Positions 1 through 7,775 of a DNA stretch of 64,000 bases are shown piece after piece (position 1 is the first letter of the stretch; each line of letters opens with the position of its first letter). The notes under the pieces are model-generated. The model did no database searches, was not told the DNA's origin, and saw only the letters and a list, made by a program, of their open reading frames with translations. A program made the translations under genes and the position numbers. The DNA comes from Virgibacillus necropolis (GTDB lineage Bacteria; Bacillota; Bacilli; Bacillales; Amphibacillaceae). The stretch spans positions 186,001-250,000 of the forward strand of contig NZ_CP022437.1 in NCBI RefSeq assembly GCF_002224365.1, in the 5' to 3' direction.

Positions 1-241
1 ATTCATCTACAGGATACTTTGGATCCTCAAGACTGTAATCAACAAATTCTAGTGATAGATTACCTGTAAAATCTTCAATAGGAGAAATGTCTTTAAACAT
101 TTCTTTCAGCCCTTCTTCTAAAAACCATTGATAAGAAGCGGTTTGAATTTCTATTAGATTTGGTAATTCTAACACCTCGCTGATGCGCGCGTAGCTCCTG
201 CGTTGGCGGTGCCGTCCATACTGAACTAGTTGACCTGTCAA
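1..241 (-). CDS. rpoB: RNA polymerase beta subunit, N-terminal part (cut by window edge)
   Basis: This is the first 80 codons of the beta subunit of RNA polymerase; the rest lies beyond the window start. The N-terminus reads [20 protein letters not shown], matching Bacillus RpoB, followed by the expected [15 protein letters not shown] region. Translation starts at TTG (241-239), as in B. subtilis, and GAGGGGTG lies just upstream as the ribosome binding site. It follows ybxB, the usual order in this cluster. A 558-base gap with a dispersed repeat separates it from ybxB, so it may have its own promoter; a TATAAT-like box lies near 312-317, but no convincing -35 was found. Confidence 0.97.
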   Translation of the reverse strand, partial: MTGQLVQYGRHRQRRSYARISEVLELPNLIEIQTASYQWFLEEGLKEMFKDISPIEDFTGNLSLEFVDYSLEDPKYPVDE

Positions 242-799
242 CTGCTTCACCCCTCAAATCATGCACTTTTCAATTGATTCTACACCTATCTGAATCTGTT
301 GAAAAATGATTATTATATTAGAAAAACAAACTAAAACTATAGTATTGTTTTTCGGATCTTAAACAATGTACTACTAATAAAGTTCTTAAATCTTTTGTTT
401 AGCAAAATGAATTTTCCCTAAACATACGTTAAAAAACCTTGGCTTGGTGCCGAGATTTTAATGATAATCCTTTCATCGGCATTAGAAAACTTGGCATTCG
501 CCAAGCCTTTGGGCGAATGACTAGTTGCACTTATGCAGATAAGAAAGTTTTATACTTTCTTATCTGCCAAAAAATCAACTGTTTAAGCATATCTCTTACA
601 CAATTGATCTACGTATTCTTTCTAACTTTCTAGAAGAAAAAAGACTTTTTCAAGAAAAAACTCTTAAGTGTTTAGTTTTTCACTTTACCATTGTCTCCGA
701 ATACCGATGAAATATACGTTTCTTATATAATGAAAATTCTTCTTGACAAAGAAAGTCCATAATAGCATTTTATTATAATATCATAAGTAAGTTACAGGG
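242..799. other. rpoB-ybxB intergenic region
   Basis: This is an AT-rich stretch without a supportable gene. It holds the two-hairpin dispersed repeat at 481-568. A weak promoter candidate on the minus strand (TTGTCA, 16-base spacer, TATAAG) lies near 725-755. A 64-codon open frame at 439-633 is only the repeat read through and is not called. Confidence 0.6.
481..568 (+). repeat. Two-hairpin dispersed repeat, copy 1
   Basis: The element has two hairpins. The first is CTTGGC-ATTC-GCCAAG. The second has a perfect 14-bp stem, GCAGATAAGAAAGT (535-548) pairing with 554-567 around a 5-base loop. The linker TAGTTGCACTTATGCAG is shared with copy 3 near 49.3 kb, and the opening TTAGAAAACTTGGC with copies 2 and 3. 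It lies between ybxB and rpoB. Confidence 0.8.
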
Positions 800-1402
800 T
801 CAAACATTAACAGCTTTTAATAGAAAGTAACCCTTGTCTTTAGCAATGACTTCAACATTGCCAAATACATTCATAAGTTTTTCTTTAGCTGAAGGTGCAC
901 CTTGTTTTTTTTGAATGACTACCCATAGCTCACCATCCTTGTCTAATGCTGACTTACTCTCTTCAATCATAGCGTGCACAACTTTCTTACCAGCCCTGAT
1001 TGGAGGGTTTGTAACAATGGATGCAAATGTGTAATCAGCTAGATTTGAAAACCGATCACTTTTTATAAATTCCACATTCTTAACCTTGTTTTGTACAGCA
1101 TTTTGTTCTGCAAGATGAAGCGCTCGTTCATTCACATCAGCTAATACAACATTCCGATCTGAATATGTATTTGCTATTACAATGCCTATTGGCCCATAAC
1201 CACTACCAAGATCTAGAACATTTCCAGAAACTTGTGGATCCCTGTACTGTTTAATCAATAAACGTGAACCGTAGTCTATTTCATTTTTTGAGAAAACACC
1301 GTAATCACTTGTAAATGCATATTCATTTTCTCGTAATCGATAACTCCATGTCTTGGGTGAACTTTTAGATTGGGGTTTTTGTGAAAAGTAATGCTCGGAC
1401 AT
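800..1402 (-). CDS. ybxB: Class I SAM-dependent methyltransferase, YbxB/RsmC-like
   Basis: Predicted S-adenosylmethionine-dependent methyltransferase of 200 residues, related to the RsmC catalytic domain, which methylates guanine in 16S rRNA. The SAM-binding motif LDLGSGYGPIGI is visible near residue 70, and the catalytic-type NPPIRAG motif near residue 135. The start MSEHYFSQ matches B. subtilis YbxB and has GTAGGTG upstream; a longer open frame adds 25 residues with no ribosome binding site and is not used. It lies between rplL and rpoB, its standard place. The exact target base in Firmicutes is inferred from family membership. Confidence 0.9.
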   Translation of the reverse strand: MSEHYFSQKPQSKSSPKTWSYRLRENEYAFTSDYGVFSKNEIDYGSRLLIKQYRDPQVSGNVLDLGSGYGPIGIVIANTYSDRNVVLADVNERALHLAEQNAVQNKVKNVEFIKSDRFSNLADYTFASIVTNPPIRAGKKVVHAMIEESKSALDKDGELWVVIQKKQGAPSAKEKLMNVFGNVEVIAKDKGYFLLKAVNV

Positions 1403-1483
1403 TCCAGCACCTACTTTGTTGTGTTTTTTTAATAGAGAAGAAAATATAAAGCCCGCCGCATAACGACGAGCCCTCATATAAAA

Positions 1484-1846
1484 TTACTTAACTTCTACAC
1501 CAGCGCCTGCTTCTTCAAGTTTACCTTTAACTTCTTCAGCTTCTTCTTTTGAAACGCCTTCTTTAATAGCTTTAGGTGCGTTATCTACTAGATCTTTTGC
1601 GTCTTTAAGACCAAGACCAGTGATTTCGCGAACTGCTTTAACAACTTTAATTTTTGATGCTCCAGCACTATTAAGCACTACATCAAATTCAGTTTGTTCT
1701 TCAGCCGCTTCCGCTCCAGCTCCACCTGCTGCTGCAACTGGTGCTGCTGCTGTTACGCCGAATTCTTCCTCGATAGCTTTAACAAGATCGTTTAATTCTA
1801 AAACTGACATTTCCTTAACTGCTTCAATAATTTGTTCATTAGTCAT
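1484..1846 (-). CDS. rplL: 50S ribosomal protein L7/L12
   Basis: Stalk protein bL12 (120 residues), present as dimers on L10, where it recruits and stimulates translation GTPases. The N-terminal dimerisation helix ([21 protein letters not shown]), an Ala/Gly-rich hinge at about residues 34-50 and the C-terminal domain with [21 protein letters not shown] are all intact. AGGAGGAAATATAA precedes the ATG. It lies 62 bases after rplJ and is presumably co-transcribed with it under L10-leader control. Confidence 0.98.
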   Translation of the reverse strand: MTNEQIIEAVKEMSVLELNDLVKAIEEEFGVTAAAPVAAAGGAGAEAAEEQTEFDVVLNSAGASKIKVVKAVREITGLGLKDAKDLVDNAPKAIKEGVSKEEAEEVKGKLEEAGAGVEVK

Positions 1847-1908
1847 TTATATTTCCTCCTAAGTTACGTATAATTTATTTTGAAACGATAAATTGCATTG
1901 CAGCAATA

Positions 1909-2412
1909 TTATGCTCCTTGTTGCTCTTCCTTTTGTTCCGCGATAGCTTTTGTAGCATATGCCAAGTTGCGAATAGGTGCTTGAAGCACGCTTAGAAGCA
2001 TAGATACTAGACCATCGTAATTTGGTAGTTCTGCAAGCTCACTTAATTGCTTAAGTGTTGCTACCTGACCTTCAATTACGCCACCTTTAATTTCAAGTGC
2101 GTTATGAGCCTTAGCAAATTTGCTCAAAATCTTAGCTGGCGCAATTACATCGTCTTTACTAAATGCAATGGCAGTAGGTCCAACTAACGTATCACTTAAC
2201 TCGTTTAATTCTGCTTGTTCAACAGCGCGTCGTGTCATTGTGTTTTTGTACACTTTGAATTCGACGTTTTCCTCGCGAAGCTGCTTACGAAGTTCTGTTA
2301 CTTCAGCAACATCAAGGCCACGATAATTAACTAATACACTTGATTGGCTAGATTGGAATTTTTCAGTAATTTCTTGAACAACCTGCTTTTTTGTATCGAT
2401 AACATTTGACAT
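1909..2412 (-). CDS. rplJ: 50S ribosomal protein L10
   Basis: uL10 (167 residues) anchors L7/L12 dimers to the 23S rRNA to form the ribosomal stalk. The N-terminal rRNA-binding region contains [20 protein letters not shown] and the KNTMTRRA motif; the C-terminal helix that binds L12 is present ([22 protein letters not shown]). AGGAGGTGGAACA precedes the ATG. A structured L10 leader and a sigma-A promoter lie immediately upstream, so the rplJ-rplL pair is probably autoregulated by L10(L12)4. Confidence 0.98.
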   Translation of the reverse strand: MSNVIDTKKQVVQEITEKFQSSQSSVLVNYRGLDVAEVTELRKQLREENVEFKVYKNTMTRRAVEQAELNELSDTLVGPTAIAFSKDDVIAPAKILSKFAKAHNALEIKGGVIEGQVATLKQLSELAELPNYDGLVSMLLSVLQAPIRNLAYATKAIAEQKEEQQGA

Positions 2413-2483
2413 TGTTCCACCTCCTGTTAAAAGTCATCATACCGGACAAAAAATTAGGATTCTGTAGGTAAGGGTCTAAACCA

Positions 2484-2612
2484 TAAGAAAACCCCCATGC
2501 AGACATGGAGGTTTTTTATACAAATGATAATCTTAACGATTTATCTAATTTGCTTTTTAAACACCTCGGCAGGAAATTAAGCGATTTCTCGCACCTACTG
2601 TCTACGGTACAA
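2484..2612 (-). ncRNA. L10 (rplJ) leader autoregulatory RNA with attenuator hairpin
   Basis: The transcript contains the conserved CCGTAGACAGTAGGTGC block (about 2592-2608), TTTCCTGCCGAGGTG, and then ACCTCCATGTCTGCATGGGGGT (2491-2512) followed by TTTT. This series matches the Bacillus ribosomal protein L10 leader, where L10(L12)4 binding favours termination ahead of rplJ. The terminator stem is CATG plus flanking G-C pairs. Family identity is from memory of the Bacillus leader, not from a covariance search. Confidence 0.85.
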
Positions 2613-2637
2613 CGTATTCATATTTATAACGAAATTC

Positions 2638-2666
2638 AGTATATCGAATTATATTTCAAAAGTCAA
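2638..2666 (-). promoter_or_regulatory. Sigma-A promoter for rplJ-rplL
   Basis: The -35 is TTGACT (2666-2661), the spacer 17 bases, and the -10 TATACT (2643-2638). It lies just after the rplA stop codon and about 30 bases before the conserved part of the L10 leader. Confidence 0.75.
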
Positions 2667-2675
2667 GCCTATAAT

Positions 2676-3374
2676 TTAACGGCGTGCGTGTTCAGATACA
2701 TCAACTTTAACACCAGGACCCATTGTAGACGTTATAGACACATTGCGCATGTAAATACCCTTTGAAGCTTGCGGTTTTACTTTTACAAGTGTTTCTGTGA
2801 TTGCTACAAAGTTTTCGATTAATTTTGCATCATCGAAAGAAATCTTTCCGATTGGAACATGAATGTTAGCTTGTTTATCGACACGATACTCAACTTTACC
2901 AGCTTTAATATCGTTTACCGCTTTTTCAACTTCAAATGTTACTGTTCCTGTTTTAGGGTTAGGCATAAGTCCTTTTGGTCCTAATACGCGACCTAACTTA
3001 CCTACCTCAGCCATCATGTCTGGAGTTGCAACGATTACATCAAAATCGAACCATCCTTGATTGATTTTATTGATCATTTCTTGGTCTCCAACAAAATCAG
3101 CCCCAGCTGCTTCTGCCTCTTTAGCTTTTTCACCCTTAGCAAACACAAGTACACGTTGCGTTTTACCAGTACCGTGCGGTAATACCATAGCTCCACGGAT
3201 TTGCTGGTCAGCTTTCTTAGGATCAACTCCTAAACGAAAAGCTGCTTCTACTGTTTCATCGAAGTTTGCTTTTGAAGCTTCTTTTAATAATGTGATAGCC
3301 TCTTTTAAGTCATATGATTTTGTACGATCAACAAGCTTAAGAGCCTCTTGATACTTTTTACCTCTTTTAGCCAT
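2676..3374 (-). CDS. rplA: 50S ribosomal protein L1
   Basis: uL1 (232 residues) binds 23S rRNA at the mobile L1 stalk and helps release deacylated tRNA; in many bacteria it also represses its own mRNA. It is full length, with the usual signatures [18 protein letters not shown] near residue 125 and [31 protein letters not shown] precedes the ATG. A GTGGGAGG...ATTACC motif lies between the rplK-rplA intergenic hairpins and the ribosome binding site and is repeated upstream of rplK. Confidence 0.98.
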   Translation of the reverse strand: MAKRGKKYQEALKLVDRTKSYDLKEAITLLKEASKANFDETVEAAFRLGVDPKKADQQIRGAMVLPHGTGKTQRVLVFAKGEKAKEAEAAGADFVGDQEMINKINQGWFDFDVIVATPDMMAEVGKLGRVLGPKGLMPNPKTGTVTFEVEKAVNDIKAGKVEYRVDKQANIHVPIGKISFDDAKLIENFVAITETLVKVKPQASKGIYMRNVSITSTMGPGVKVDVSEHARR

Positions 3375-3392
3375 TTTGTTTCCTCCTTAATT

Positions 3393-3418
3393 GTGGTTAT
3401 AGCGGTAATACCTCCCAC
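3393..3418 (-). promoter_or_regulatory. GTGGGAGG...ATTACC leader motif upstream of rplA
   Basis: Transcript strand reads GTGGGAGG (3418-3411), TATTACC, then a closing CCAC (3396-3393). The same arrangement precedes rplK at 3999-4026. Position just before the ribosome binding site suggests an L1-responsive translational element; binding by L1 is inference. Confidence 0.5.
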
Positions 3419-3479
3419 TTATAAAAGCGCCATGGCCTTTATAAAGCATACCCCGACACTTACTGTCGCTTTTTTCACG

Positions 3480-3517
3480 AAAAAGGTTGCGAGAAATGGT
3501 ATCCCACTATCGCAACC
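3480..3517 (-). terminator. Terminator-like hairpin between rplK and rplA
   Basis: On the transcript strand GGTTGCGA (3517-3510) pairs with TCGCAACC (3492-3485), with an inner TGG/CCA pair, and TTTTTC follows. A second small hairpin (CGACA...TGTCG, 3454-3467) lies just downstream. Since rplK and rplA are normally co-transcribed, it may be a partial terminator or attenuator. Confidence 0.6.
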
Positions 3518-3545
3518 CAGCTCGTATATAAAAAGCATAAAGGTA

Positions 3546-3971
3546 TTAGTCTTCTATTGTAATGCCCATGCTACGTGCAGTTCCTTCGACCATGCGCATC
3601 GCTGCTTCTACATCAGCGGCGTTTAAGTCAGGCATTTTTGTTTCCGCAATTTCTTTTACTTTATCGCGTTTAACAGTAGCGACTTTATTACGATTAGGTT
3701 CACCTGAACCAGATTCTATACCAGCTGCTTTTTTCAACAATACAGCAGCAGGTGGAGTTTTTGTAATAAACGTAAATGAACGGTCTTCAAATACCGAAAT
3801 TTCAACCGGGATAATCATACCAGCTTCATCTTGCGTACGAGCATTAAATTCCTTACAGAATCCCATGATATTAACACCTGCTTGACCTAATGCTGGTCCT
3901 ACTGGTGGTGCTGGGTTTGCTTTACCAGCTGGAATTTGTAGTTTTACAATCTTAATTACTTTTTTAGCCAC
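3546..3971 (-). CDS. rplK: 50S ribosomal protein L11
   Basis: uL11 (141 residues) binds the 23S GTPase-associated centre and is the L11 partner in RelA activation and thiopeptide binding. The Pro-rich N-terminal domain ([16 protein letters not shown]) and C-terminal rRNA-binding domain ([21 protein letters not shown]) are complete. A GTG start at 3971 is chosen because AAGGAGGTG lies 8 bases upstream and the product then aligns with B. subtilis L11 from residue 1; the 44 extra upstream codons look non-coding. It has its own promoter after nusG. Confidence 0.97.
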   Translation of the reverse strand: MAKKVIKIVKLQIPAGKANPAPPVGPALGQAGVNIMGFCKEFNARTQDEAGMIIPVEISVFEDRSFTFITKTPPAAVLLKKAAGIESGSGEPNRNKVATVKRDKVKEIAETKMPDLNAADVEAAMRMVEGTARSMGITIED

Positions 3972-3998
3972 GAGACACACCTCCTTAAAGTCCGTGAT

Positions 3999-4026
3999 GT
4001 GGTAATAGGGTTTTTTACCCTCCCAC
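3999..4026 (-). promoter_or_regulatory. GTGGGAGG...ATTACCAC leader motif upstream of rplK
   Basis: The transcript reads GTGGGAGGG (4026-4018), an A-rich loop, CCCTATTACCAC. The ends can pair (GTGG/CCAC and GGG/CCC). It is the partner of the motif at 3393-3418 before rplA and is a candidate L1 autoregulatory site. Confidence 0.5.
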
Positions 4027-4074
4027 TCATTATTAGCCATTTCCCTCGAAATCAAGGACATAAATAACAAGAGA

Positions 4075-4103
4075 ATTTTAGCATGAATTAGAAAAGAATG
4101 CAA
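4075..4103 (-). promoter_or_regulatory. Sigma-A promoter for rplK-rplA
   Basis: The -35 is TTGCAT (4103-4098), the spacer 17 bases, and the -10 TAAAAT (4080-4075), between nusG and rplK. Confidence 0.65.
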
Positions 4104-4137
4104 GATATTGTATTAGAATTAACAACATTGCTTTACT

Positions 4138-4671
4138 TTATATTTTTTCAATTTGAGAGAAATCTAGTTCAACTGGGGTTTCTCTACCAAACATATTAAC
4201 ATGTACCTTCACTTTTTGCTTATCAATATCAATATGCTCAATCGATCCTGTGAAATTCGCAAATGGTCCATCATTTACACGTACATTTTCTTTTAAGTCG
4301 AAGTCAATTTGGGTTACCGCTTCTGAAACACCCATGCGTTTTAGGACAGTTTCTACCTCATCGGGTAATAACGGGGTAGGCTTAGAACCATGTCCGCTAG
4401 ATCCAACGAATCCCGTCACTCCAGGTGTGTTACGAACCACATACCAGGAATCATCCGTCATAATCATTTCAGTCAACACATAACCAGGGAAGAACTTCTT
4501 TTTAACGACCTTCTTTTTCCCATTTTTAATTTCTGTTTCTTCATCCTCTGGAACAATTACACGAAAGATTTTATCTTCCATCCCCATTGTTTCTACTCGT
4601 TTTTCTAAATTCATTTTTACTTTATTTTCATACCCAGAATATGTATGAACAACGTACCAATTTTTCTCCAT
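4138..4671 (-). CDS. nusG: Transcription elongation/termination factor NusG
   Basis: NusG (177 residues) binds RNA polymerase through its NGN domain and couples it to ribosomes or Rho through a KOW domain; in Bacillus it also promotes sequence-specific pausing. The N-terminal WYVVHTYSGYENKVK and the FFPGYVLTEM segment of NGN, and the C-terminal KOW stretch GPFANFTGSIEHIDIDKQKVKV, are present. Length is normal. Unlike the usual tight secE-nusG pair, 243 bases holding a promoter, a terminator-like hairpin and a repeat unit separate it from secE. Confidence 0.97.
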   Translation of the reverse strand: MEKNWYVVHTYSGYENKVKMNLEKRVETMGMEDKIFRVIVPEDEETEIKNGKKKVVKKKFFPGYVLTEMIMTDDSWYVVRNTPGVTGFVGSSGHGSKPTPLLPDEVETVLKRMGVSEAVTQIDFDLKENVRVNDGPFANFTGSIEHIDIDKQKVKVHVNMFGRETPVELDFSQIEKI

Positions 4672-4711
4672 TTGAACAGGACAACTTTATTGTCCTTCCC
4701 TCCCTTGATTA

Positions 4712-4762
4712 GAAAAGCGGAGGCGACTGGTCTGTCGTGACCCCAAGAAGCCGTAGCTAGAC
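4712..4762 (+). repeat. AGCGGAGGCGACTG / AGCCG-AGCTAGAC dispersed repeat, short copy
   Basis: Begins GAAAAGCGGAGGCGACTG and ends AAGAAGCCGTAGCTAGAC, the ends shared with the longer units near 11.7, 51.3 and 57.5 kb. The central hairpin core is shortened (GACCCCAAG). It lies inside the secE-nusG pair. Confidence 0.75.
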
Positions 4763-4829
4763 AGAAAGATACAGACAAGCTGCTAGCCTGGACATTTGCT
4801 GACATCCGCTCTAAAAATTGTACAATATT

Positions 4830-4855
4830 AAAAAACCCGTTAAGTCGGGTTTTTT
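4830..4855 (-). terminator. Terminator-like hairpin between secE and nusG
   Basis: AAAAAACCCG pairs with CGGGTTTTTT around a 6-base loop; the transcript strand ends in six T residues. It lies about 20 bases downstream of the extended -10 promoter at 4876-4906, and so could attenuate nusG transcription. Confidence 0.75.
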
Positions 4856-4875
4856 CAAAAGCACTATTAATCTCC

Positions 4876-4906
4876 ATTATAACATAACTAAAGCTTTATT
4901 ATTCAA
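4876..4906 (-). promoter_or_regulatory. Extended -10 promoter upstream of nusG
   Basis: The -10 is a perfect TATAAT (4881-4876) with TG one base upstream (TGTTATAAT). The -35 TTGAAT (4906-4901) is 19 bases away, so the extended -10 is probably important. It starts within 10 bases of the secE stop codon. Confidence 0.65.
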
Positions 4907-4914
4907 GAATATAA

Positions 4915-5088
4915 TTAAAAACTATTTAATACAAGCGTAATCAATTGATCGATAACCGTAAAAAACAATGCTACAAATACCACGGTTGCAATTACAGTAA
5001 TCGTGTAACTAGTTAGCTCTTTCCCTTTTGGCCAGCTAACTTTCTTCATTTCACGTGATACATTCTTTAAAAATTGGAAAAGCTTCAT
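4915..5088 (-). CDS. secE: Preprotein translocase subunit SecE
   Basis: SecE (57 residues) is the clamp subunit of the SecYEG protein-export channel in the cytoplasmic membrane. It has the amphipathic helix REMKKVSWPKGKEL, the family signature, and one membrane helix (about residues 28-52). The ATG at 5088 is chosen because GGGGG sits 7 bases upstream; an upstream GTG adding seven codons has no ribosome binding site. It follows rpmG by 36 bases, as in Bacillus. Confidence 0.95.
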   Translation of the reverse strand: MKLFQFLKNVSREMKKVSWPKGKELTSYTITVIATVVFVALFFTVIDQLITLVLNSF

Positions 5089-5124
5089 GGTAGTACCCCC
5101 AGACTTCACTTAAAAGGATGCTTC

Positions 5125-5274
5125 TTATTTAGTTTCACGGTGCAATGTATGTTTTCCACATGTTTTGCAATACTTTCGGACTTCCAATCGACTAGGTTGT
5201 GTGGATACATTTTTATTAGTTGAATAGTTTCGACTTGAACACTCTGCACACGCCAAAATTACCTTTTTATTCAC
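5125..5274 (-). CDS. rpmG: 50S ribosomal protein L33
   Basis: bL33 (49 residues) of the zinc-binding (C+) type: CAEC and CKTC provide the four zinc ligands. A GTG start (5274) gives the canonical [12 protein letters not shown]-terminus, with GGGGTGATA upstream; a longer frame adds 22 codons and is rejected. It lies between sigH and secE, the conserved arrangement. Zinc dependence suggests another, zinc-free L33 copy could exist elsewhere; that is inference. Confidence 0.95.
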   Translation of the reverse strand: MNKKVILACAECSSRNYSTNKNVSTQPSRLEVRKYCKTCGKHTLHRETK

Positions 5275-5347
5275 TCTATCACCCCATACTAAGGGTTTTT
5301 TCACTTCTACTAATGTAGCATTGTTACTATATTGTGTCAATGCTCGT

Positions 5348-5998
5348 TTATAAGGTTATTTCCTGTGATTCTATCAATTGCTCGAATTTACGTTTTACTC
5401 GTTGCAGTGCATTGTCAATTGATTTCACGTGACGTTTTAGTTCCACGGATATCTCTTGATATGACTTGCCATCTAGATATAGATGCAGTGATTTCTTCTC
5501 TAACTCGCTTAATAATTCCGATAATTTAGATTCCATATCCGTGTATTTTTCACGGCTCACGAGTAATTCTTGTGGATCAATAGATCTTGAGCCTGCAATA
5601 ATATCTAATAATGTTCGGTCAGATTCCTCATCATACACTGGTTTGTCGAGTGAAACATAAGAATTCAATGGTATATGCTTTTGTCGTGTTGATGTTTTTA
5701 CTGCTGTAATAATTTGTCTTGTGATACACAGTTCGGCAAAAGCTTTAAAAGAAGAGAGCTTGTCCGAATCAAAATCACGGATTGCTTTATAAAGACCTAT
5801 CATACCTTCTTGGACAATATCTTCTTTATCAGCTCCTATTAAAAAATAGGTTCGTGCTTTTGCTCGCACAAAGTTTTTATATTTGTGAATTAAATAATCA
5901 AGCGCACGGCTATTACCTTCATGAATAAGATGAATGATAGCGTTATCATCAAGCGCGTTTAAGTTATCGTTTTCTGTCTCTAGCTGCTTGACATTCAC
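5348..5998 (-). CDS. sigH: RNA polymerase sigma factor SigH
   Basis: Sigma-H (216 residues) is the sigma-70-family factor for the transition to stationary phase, competence and early sporulation in Bacillus. Region 2 is clear ([21 protein letters not shown], then [18 protein letters not shown]), as is the region 4 helix-turn-helix ([20 protein letters not shown]). GTG at 5998 is used because GGGAGGTC lies 7-8 bases upstream; an upstream TTG overlaps that site. It precedes rpmG-secE and has a good sigma-A promoter. Confidence 0.96.
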   Translation of the reverse strand: MNVKQLETENDNLNALDDNAIIHLIHEGNSRALDYLIHKYKNFVRAKARTYFLIGADKEDIVQEGMIGLYKAIRDFDSDKLSSFKAFAELCITRQIITAVKTSTRQKHIPLNSYVSLDKPVYDEESDRTLLDIIAGSRSIDPQELLVSREKYTDMESKLSELLSELEKKSLHLYLDGKSYQEISVELKRHVKSIDNALQRVKRKFEQLIESQEITL

Positions 5999-6040
5999 AA
6001 AAAAGACCTCCCGACACAAAACCTGTCAATATATAGCATT

Positions 6041-6070
6041 ATTATACAGGAGTTGTTTCCAAGTCGTCAA
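6041..6070 (-). promoter_or_regulatory. Sigma-A promoter for sigH
   Basis: The -35 is TTGACG (6070-6065), the spacer 18 bases, and the -10 TATAAT (6046-6041), in the 117-base gap between rae1 and sigH. No AbrB or Spo0A site could be judged by eye. Confidence 0.75.
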
Positions 6071-6115
6071 TATGAAATCTGTTTAGATGATGCATTATGT
6101 AGGCGTTTTCACACC

Positions 6116-6625
6116 TTATTCGTTGCCACGACGCCACTTTTCGAACTTTTCTAAAATATCATCTGGTAATGGGATTTTGCTGTACCTTTTTTCCTTCTGG
6201 TGTTGTTTGATGCTTTTTTCTATTTCTGCTTCCATATCTATTAGTTCGATATATAATTCTCTTGCCGACTTTCGTAGTGCACCTCTTCCAAAAATGGTAC
6301 GTTGCTCCGCATAGTCAGAGGTAGCAACGTATACTTGGTTCACTACATTTTTTAGTTCCTTTACAAGCTTTTCTATACGTTCATCTGCAGTCTCGTTTTC
6401 CTTGGTGTAAATTATTTCTACTCTATATTCCTTCAATTTACTCGCAACACCAGGGACGTAAAATGCATCAAAAATTATAATAACTCGGTAACCAGTAAAT
6501 GCTTTATATTCAGCCATTTTTTCAATTAAAAGATTGCGAGCCTGTTCAAGATCAATATCCTTCAGCCGCTTCAATTCATCCCAGTCACCTATGATATTAT
6601 ATCCGTCTACAACTAGTACATCCAT
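6116..6625 (-). CDS. rae1: Ribosome-associated mRNA endonuclease Rae1 (YacP), NYN/PIN-like
   Basis: Predicted NYN-domain ribonuclease of 169 residues; B. subtilis Rae1 enters the ribosomal A site and cuts certain translated mRNAs. Conserved acidic residues lie in VDGYNIIGDW near the N-terminus, IIFDAF at about residue 56 and ATSDYAEQ at about residue 101; KENETADERIEKL is also typical. The start is ATG 6625, seven bases after AAGGGG; a GTG one codon earlier is possible. It follows rlmB by three bases, in an RNA-maturation operon with mrnC. Confidence 0.92.
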   Translation of the reverse strand: MDVLVVDGYNIIGDWDELKRLKDIDLEQARNLLIEKMAEYKAFTGYRVIIIFDAFYVPGVASKLKEYRVEIIYTKENETADERIEKLVKELKNVVNQVYVATSDYAEQRTIFGRGALRKSARELYIELIDMEAEIEKSIKQHQKEKRYSKIPLPDDILEKFEKWRRGNE

Positions 6626-6628
6626 CAC

Positions 6629-7381
6629 TTAACCCCTTACCGGATACCTTTTCCGGAATACTTCATAAAGTAATAAACTGCATGCTACAGATGCATTTAA
6701 CGAGGATACTTTCCCTTTTAAAGGAAGGCTTACAGTCCAATCGCATTTCTCTTGTACAAGGCGACTCATCCCTTTACCTTCGTTACCTATGACTAACGCA
6801 AGCGGCATTGTTCCGTCAAGTGCGCGATAATCTTCCGTACCATCTGCTGCCGTTCCAACCACCCATACATTCCGTGCCTTCAATTCTTCTATGGTAGTTG
6901 CAATATTGGTTACTCGGGTAACTGGTATATGCTCAATCGCACCGGCTGATGTTTTAGCAACAGTCGCAGTAAGGCCAACTGATCGTCGTTTAGGAATGAT
7001 TACACCATGTACTCCCGTTGCATCGGCTGTTCGTAGAATGGATCCTAAATTATGTGGATCCTCTAGCTCGTCCAAGATAATAAAAAACGGAGCTTCATTT
7101 CTTGTTGTTGCGACTTGAAATAAATCATCTAAATCTGCATATTGATAGGACGCAACATATGCAAGAATTCCTTGATGATTACCCTCAGTCAGCTGATCAA
7201 GCTTACTTTTTGGAACCTTTTGCACAATTGTGTTCGCAGCCTTTGCCAATTGATTTGCTTTTTTGCTAGCATTAATATTTAGTTGATCGGAAATTAATAC
7301 CTTATTTACTGAATGACCTGATTTCAATGCTTCAAACACTGGGTTTTTCCCAACAATGATCTCTTGATCCAATTCAGACAC
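6629..7381 (-). CDS. rlmB: 23S rRNA 2'-O-ribose methyltransferase, RlmB/TrmH (SPOUT) family
   Basis: SPOUT-fold methyltransferase (250 residues) that uses SAM to methylate a ribose of 23S rRNA. The N-terminal substrate-binding domain begins VGKNPVFEALKSG. The SPOUT knot motifs follow: DELEDPHNLGSILRTADA, LVIGNEGKGMSRLV and LKGKVSSLNASVA. GTG at 7381 is selected because GAGGAAGG lies just upstream and B. subtilis YacO starts at the same place; this overlaps mrnC by 8 bases. A longer frame inside mrnC is less likely. Confidence 0.93.
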   Translation of the reverse strand: MSELDQEIIVGKNPVFEALKSGHSVNKVLISDQLNINASKKANQLAKAANTIVQKVPKSKLDQLTEGNHQGILAYVASYQYADLDDLFQVATTRNEAPFFIILDELEDPHNLGSILRTADATGVHGVIIPKRRSVGLTATVAKTSAGAIEHIPVTRVTNIATTIEELKARNVWVVGTAADGTEDYRALDGTMPLALVIGNEGKGMSRLVQEKCDWTVSLPLKGKVSSLNASVACSLLLYEVFRKRYPVRG

Positions 7382-7772
7382 TCCCTTCCTCGATAAATTT
7401 AATTGCTTCATCTATTAATTCCTTCAACCGCGCTTCATTTTTTTCTAGATAATGATAACCAATCAGCGCTTCAAAAGCAGTGCTATAGCGATATGTTTGA
7501 ACGGTTGTGTTTTTCGGAATGGAACCTGACTTAGCATTTCGTCCACGTGCAACAATCCGTTCTTCCTCATCTGATAGAACCTGTCTTTCCAGCCAATGCA
7601 AGATTATTCTAGCCTGTCCCTTTGCTGATACAAATGTAATAGCCTTTTTATGAAGATCATTAGGCTTCACTTGTCCTGAAAGAATCAAGTGTTCGCGAAC
7701 ACTGACCTCGTAAACCGCATCACCCATGTAAGCTAATGCAAGACTTTTCAGCTGTTTAACGTCCAAATTCAT
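7374..7772 (-). CDS. mrnC: Mini-ribonuclease III (23S rRNA maturation)
   Basis: Mini-RNase III (132 residues) is a catalytic RNase III domain without a double-stranded RNA-binding domain; in Bacillus it trims 23S precursor ends. The metal-binding signature LALAYMGDAVYEVSVREH is present near residue 15, and a second catalytic acidic cluster in STAFEALIGYHYLE near residue 98. The start lies four bases after the cysS stop, and its end overlaps rlmB. The domain length is normal. Confidence 0.95.
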   Translation of the reverse strand: MNLDVKQLKSLALAYMGDAVYEVSVREHLILSGQVKPNDLHKKAITFVSAKGQARIILHWLERQVLSDEEERIVARGRNAKSGSIPKNTTVQTYRYSTAFEALIGYHYLEKNEARLKELIDEAIKFIEEGSV

Positions 7773-7775
7773 GCA

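Noticed and set aside
439-633. A 64-codon frame before rpoB and a similar 60-codon frame at 49161-49343
   Set aside because: Both are the two-hairpin repeat read through in one frame; the translated similarity reflects the DNA repeat, not a protein family.
3972-4103. N-terminal extension of L11 by 44 codons
   Set aside because: It would cover the promoter and leader motif; the GTG at 3971 has a strong ribosome binding site and gives the family-standard length.
4617-4877. An 86-codon minus-strand frame overlapping the nusG start
   Set aside because: It begins at the putative nusG transcription start, runs across the terminator and repeat and overlaps nusG out of frame.
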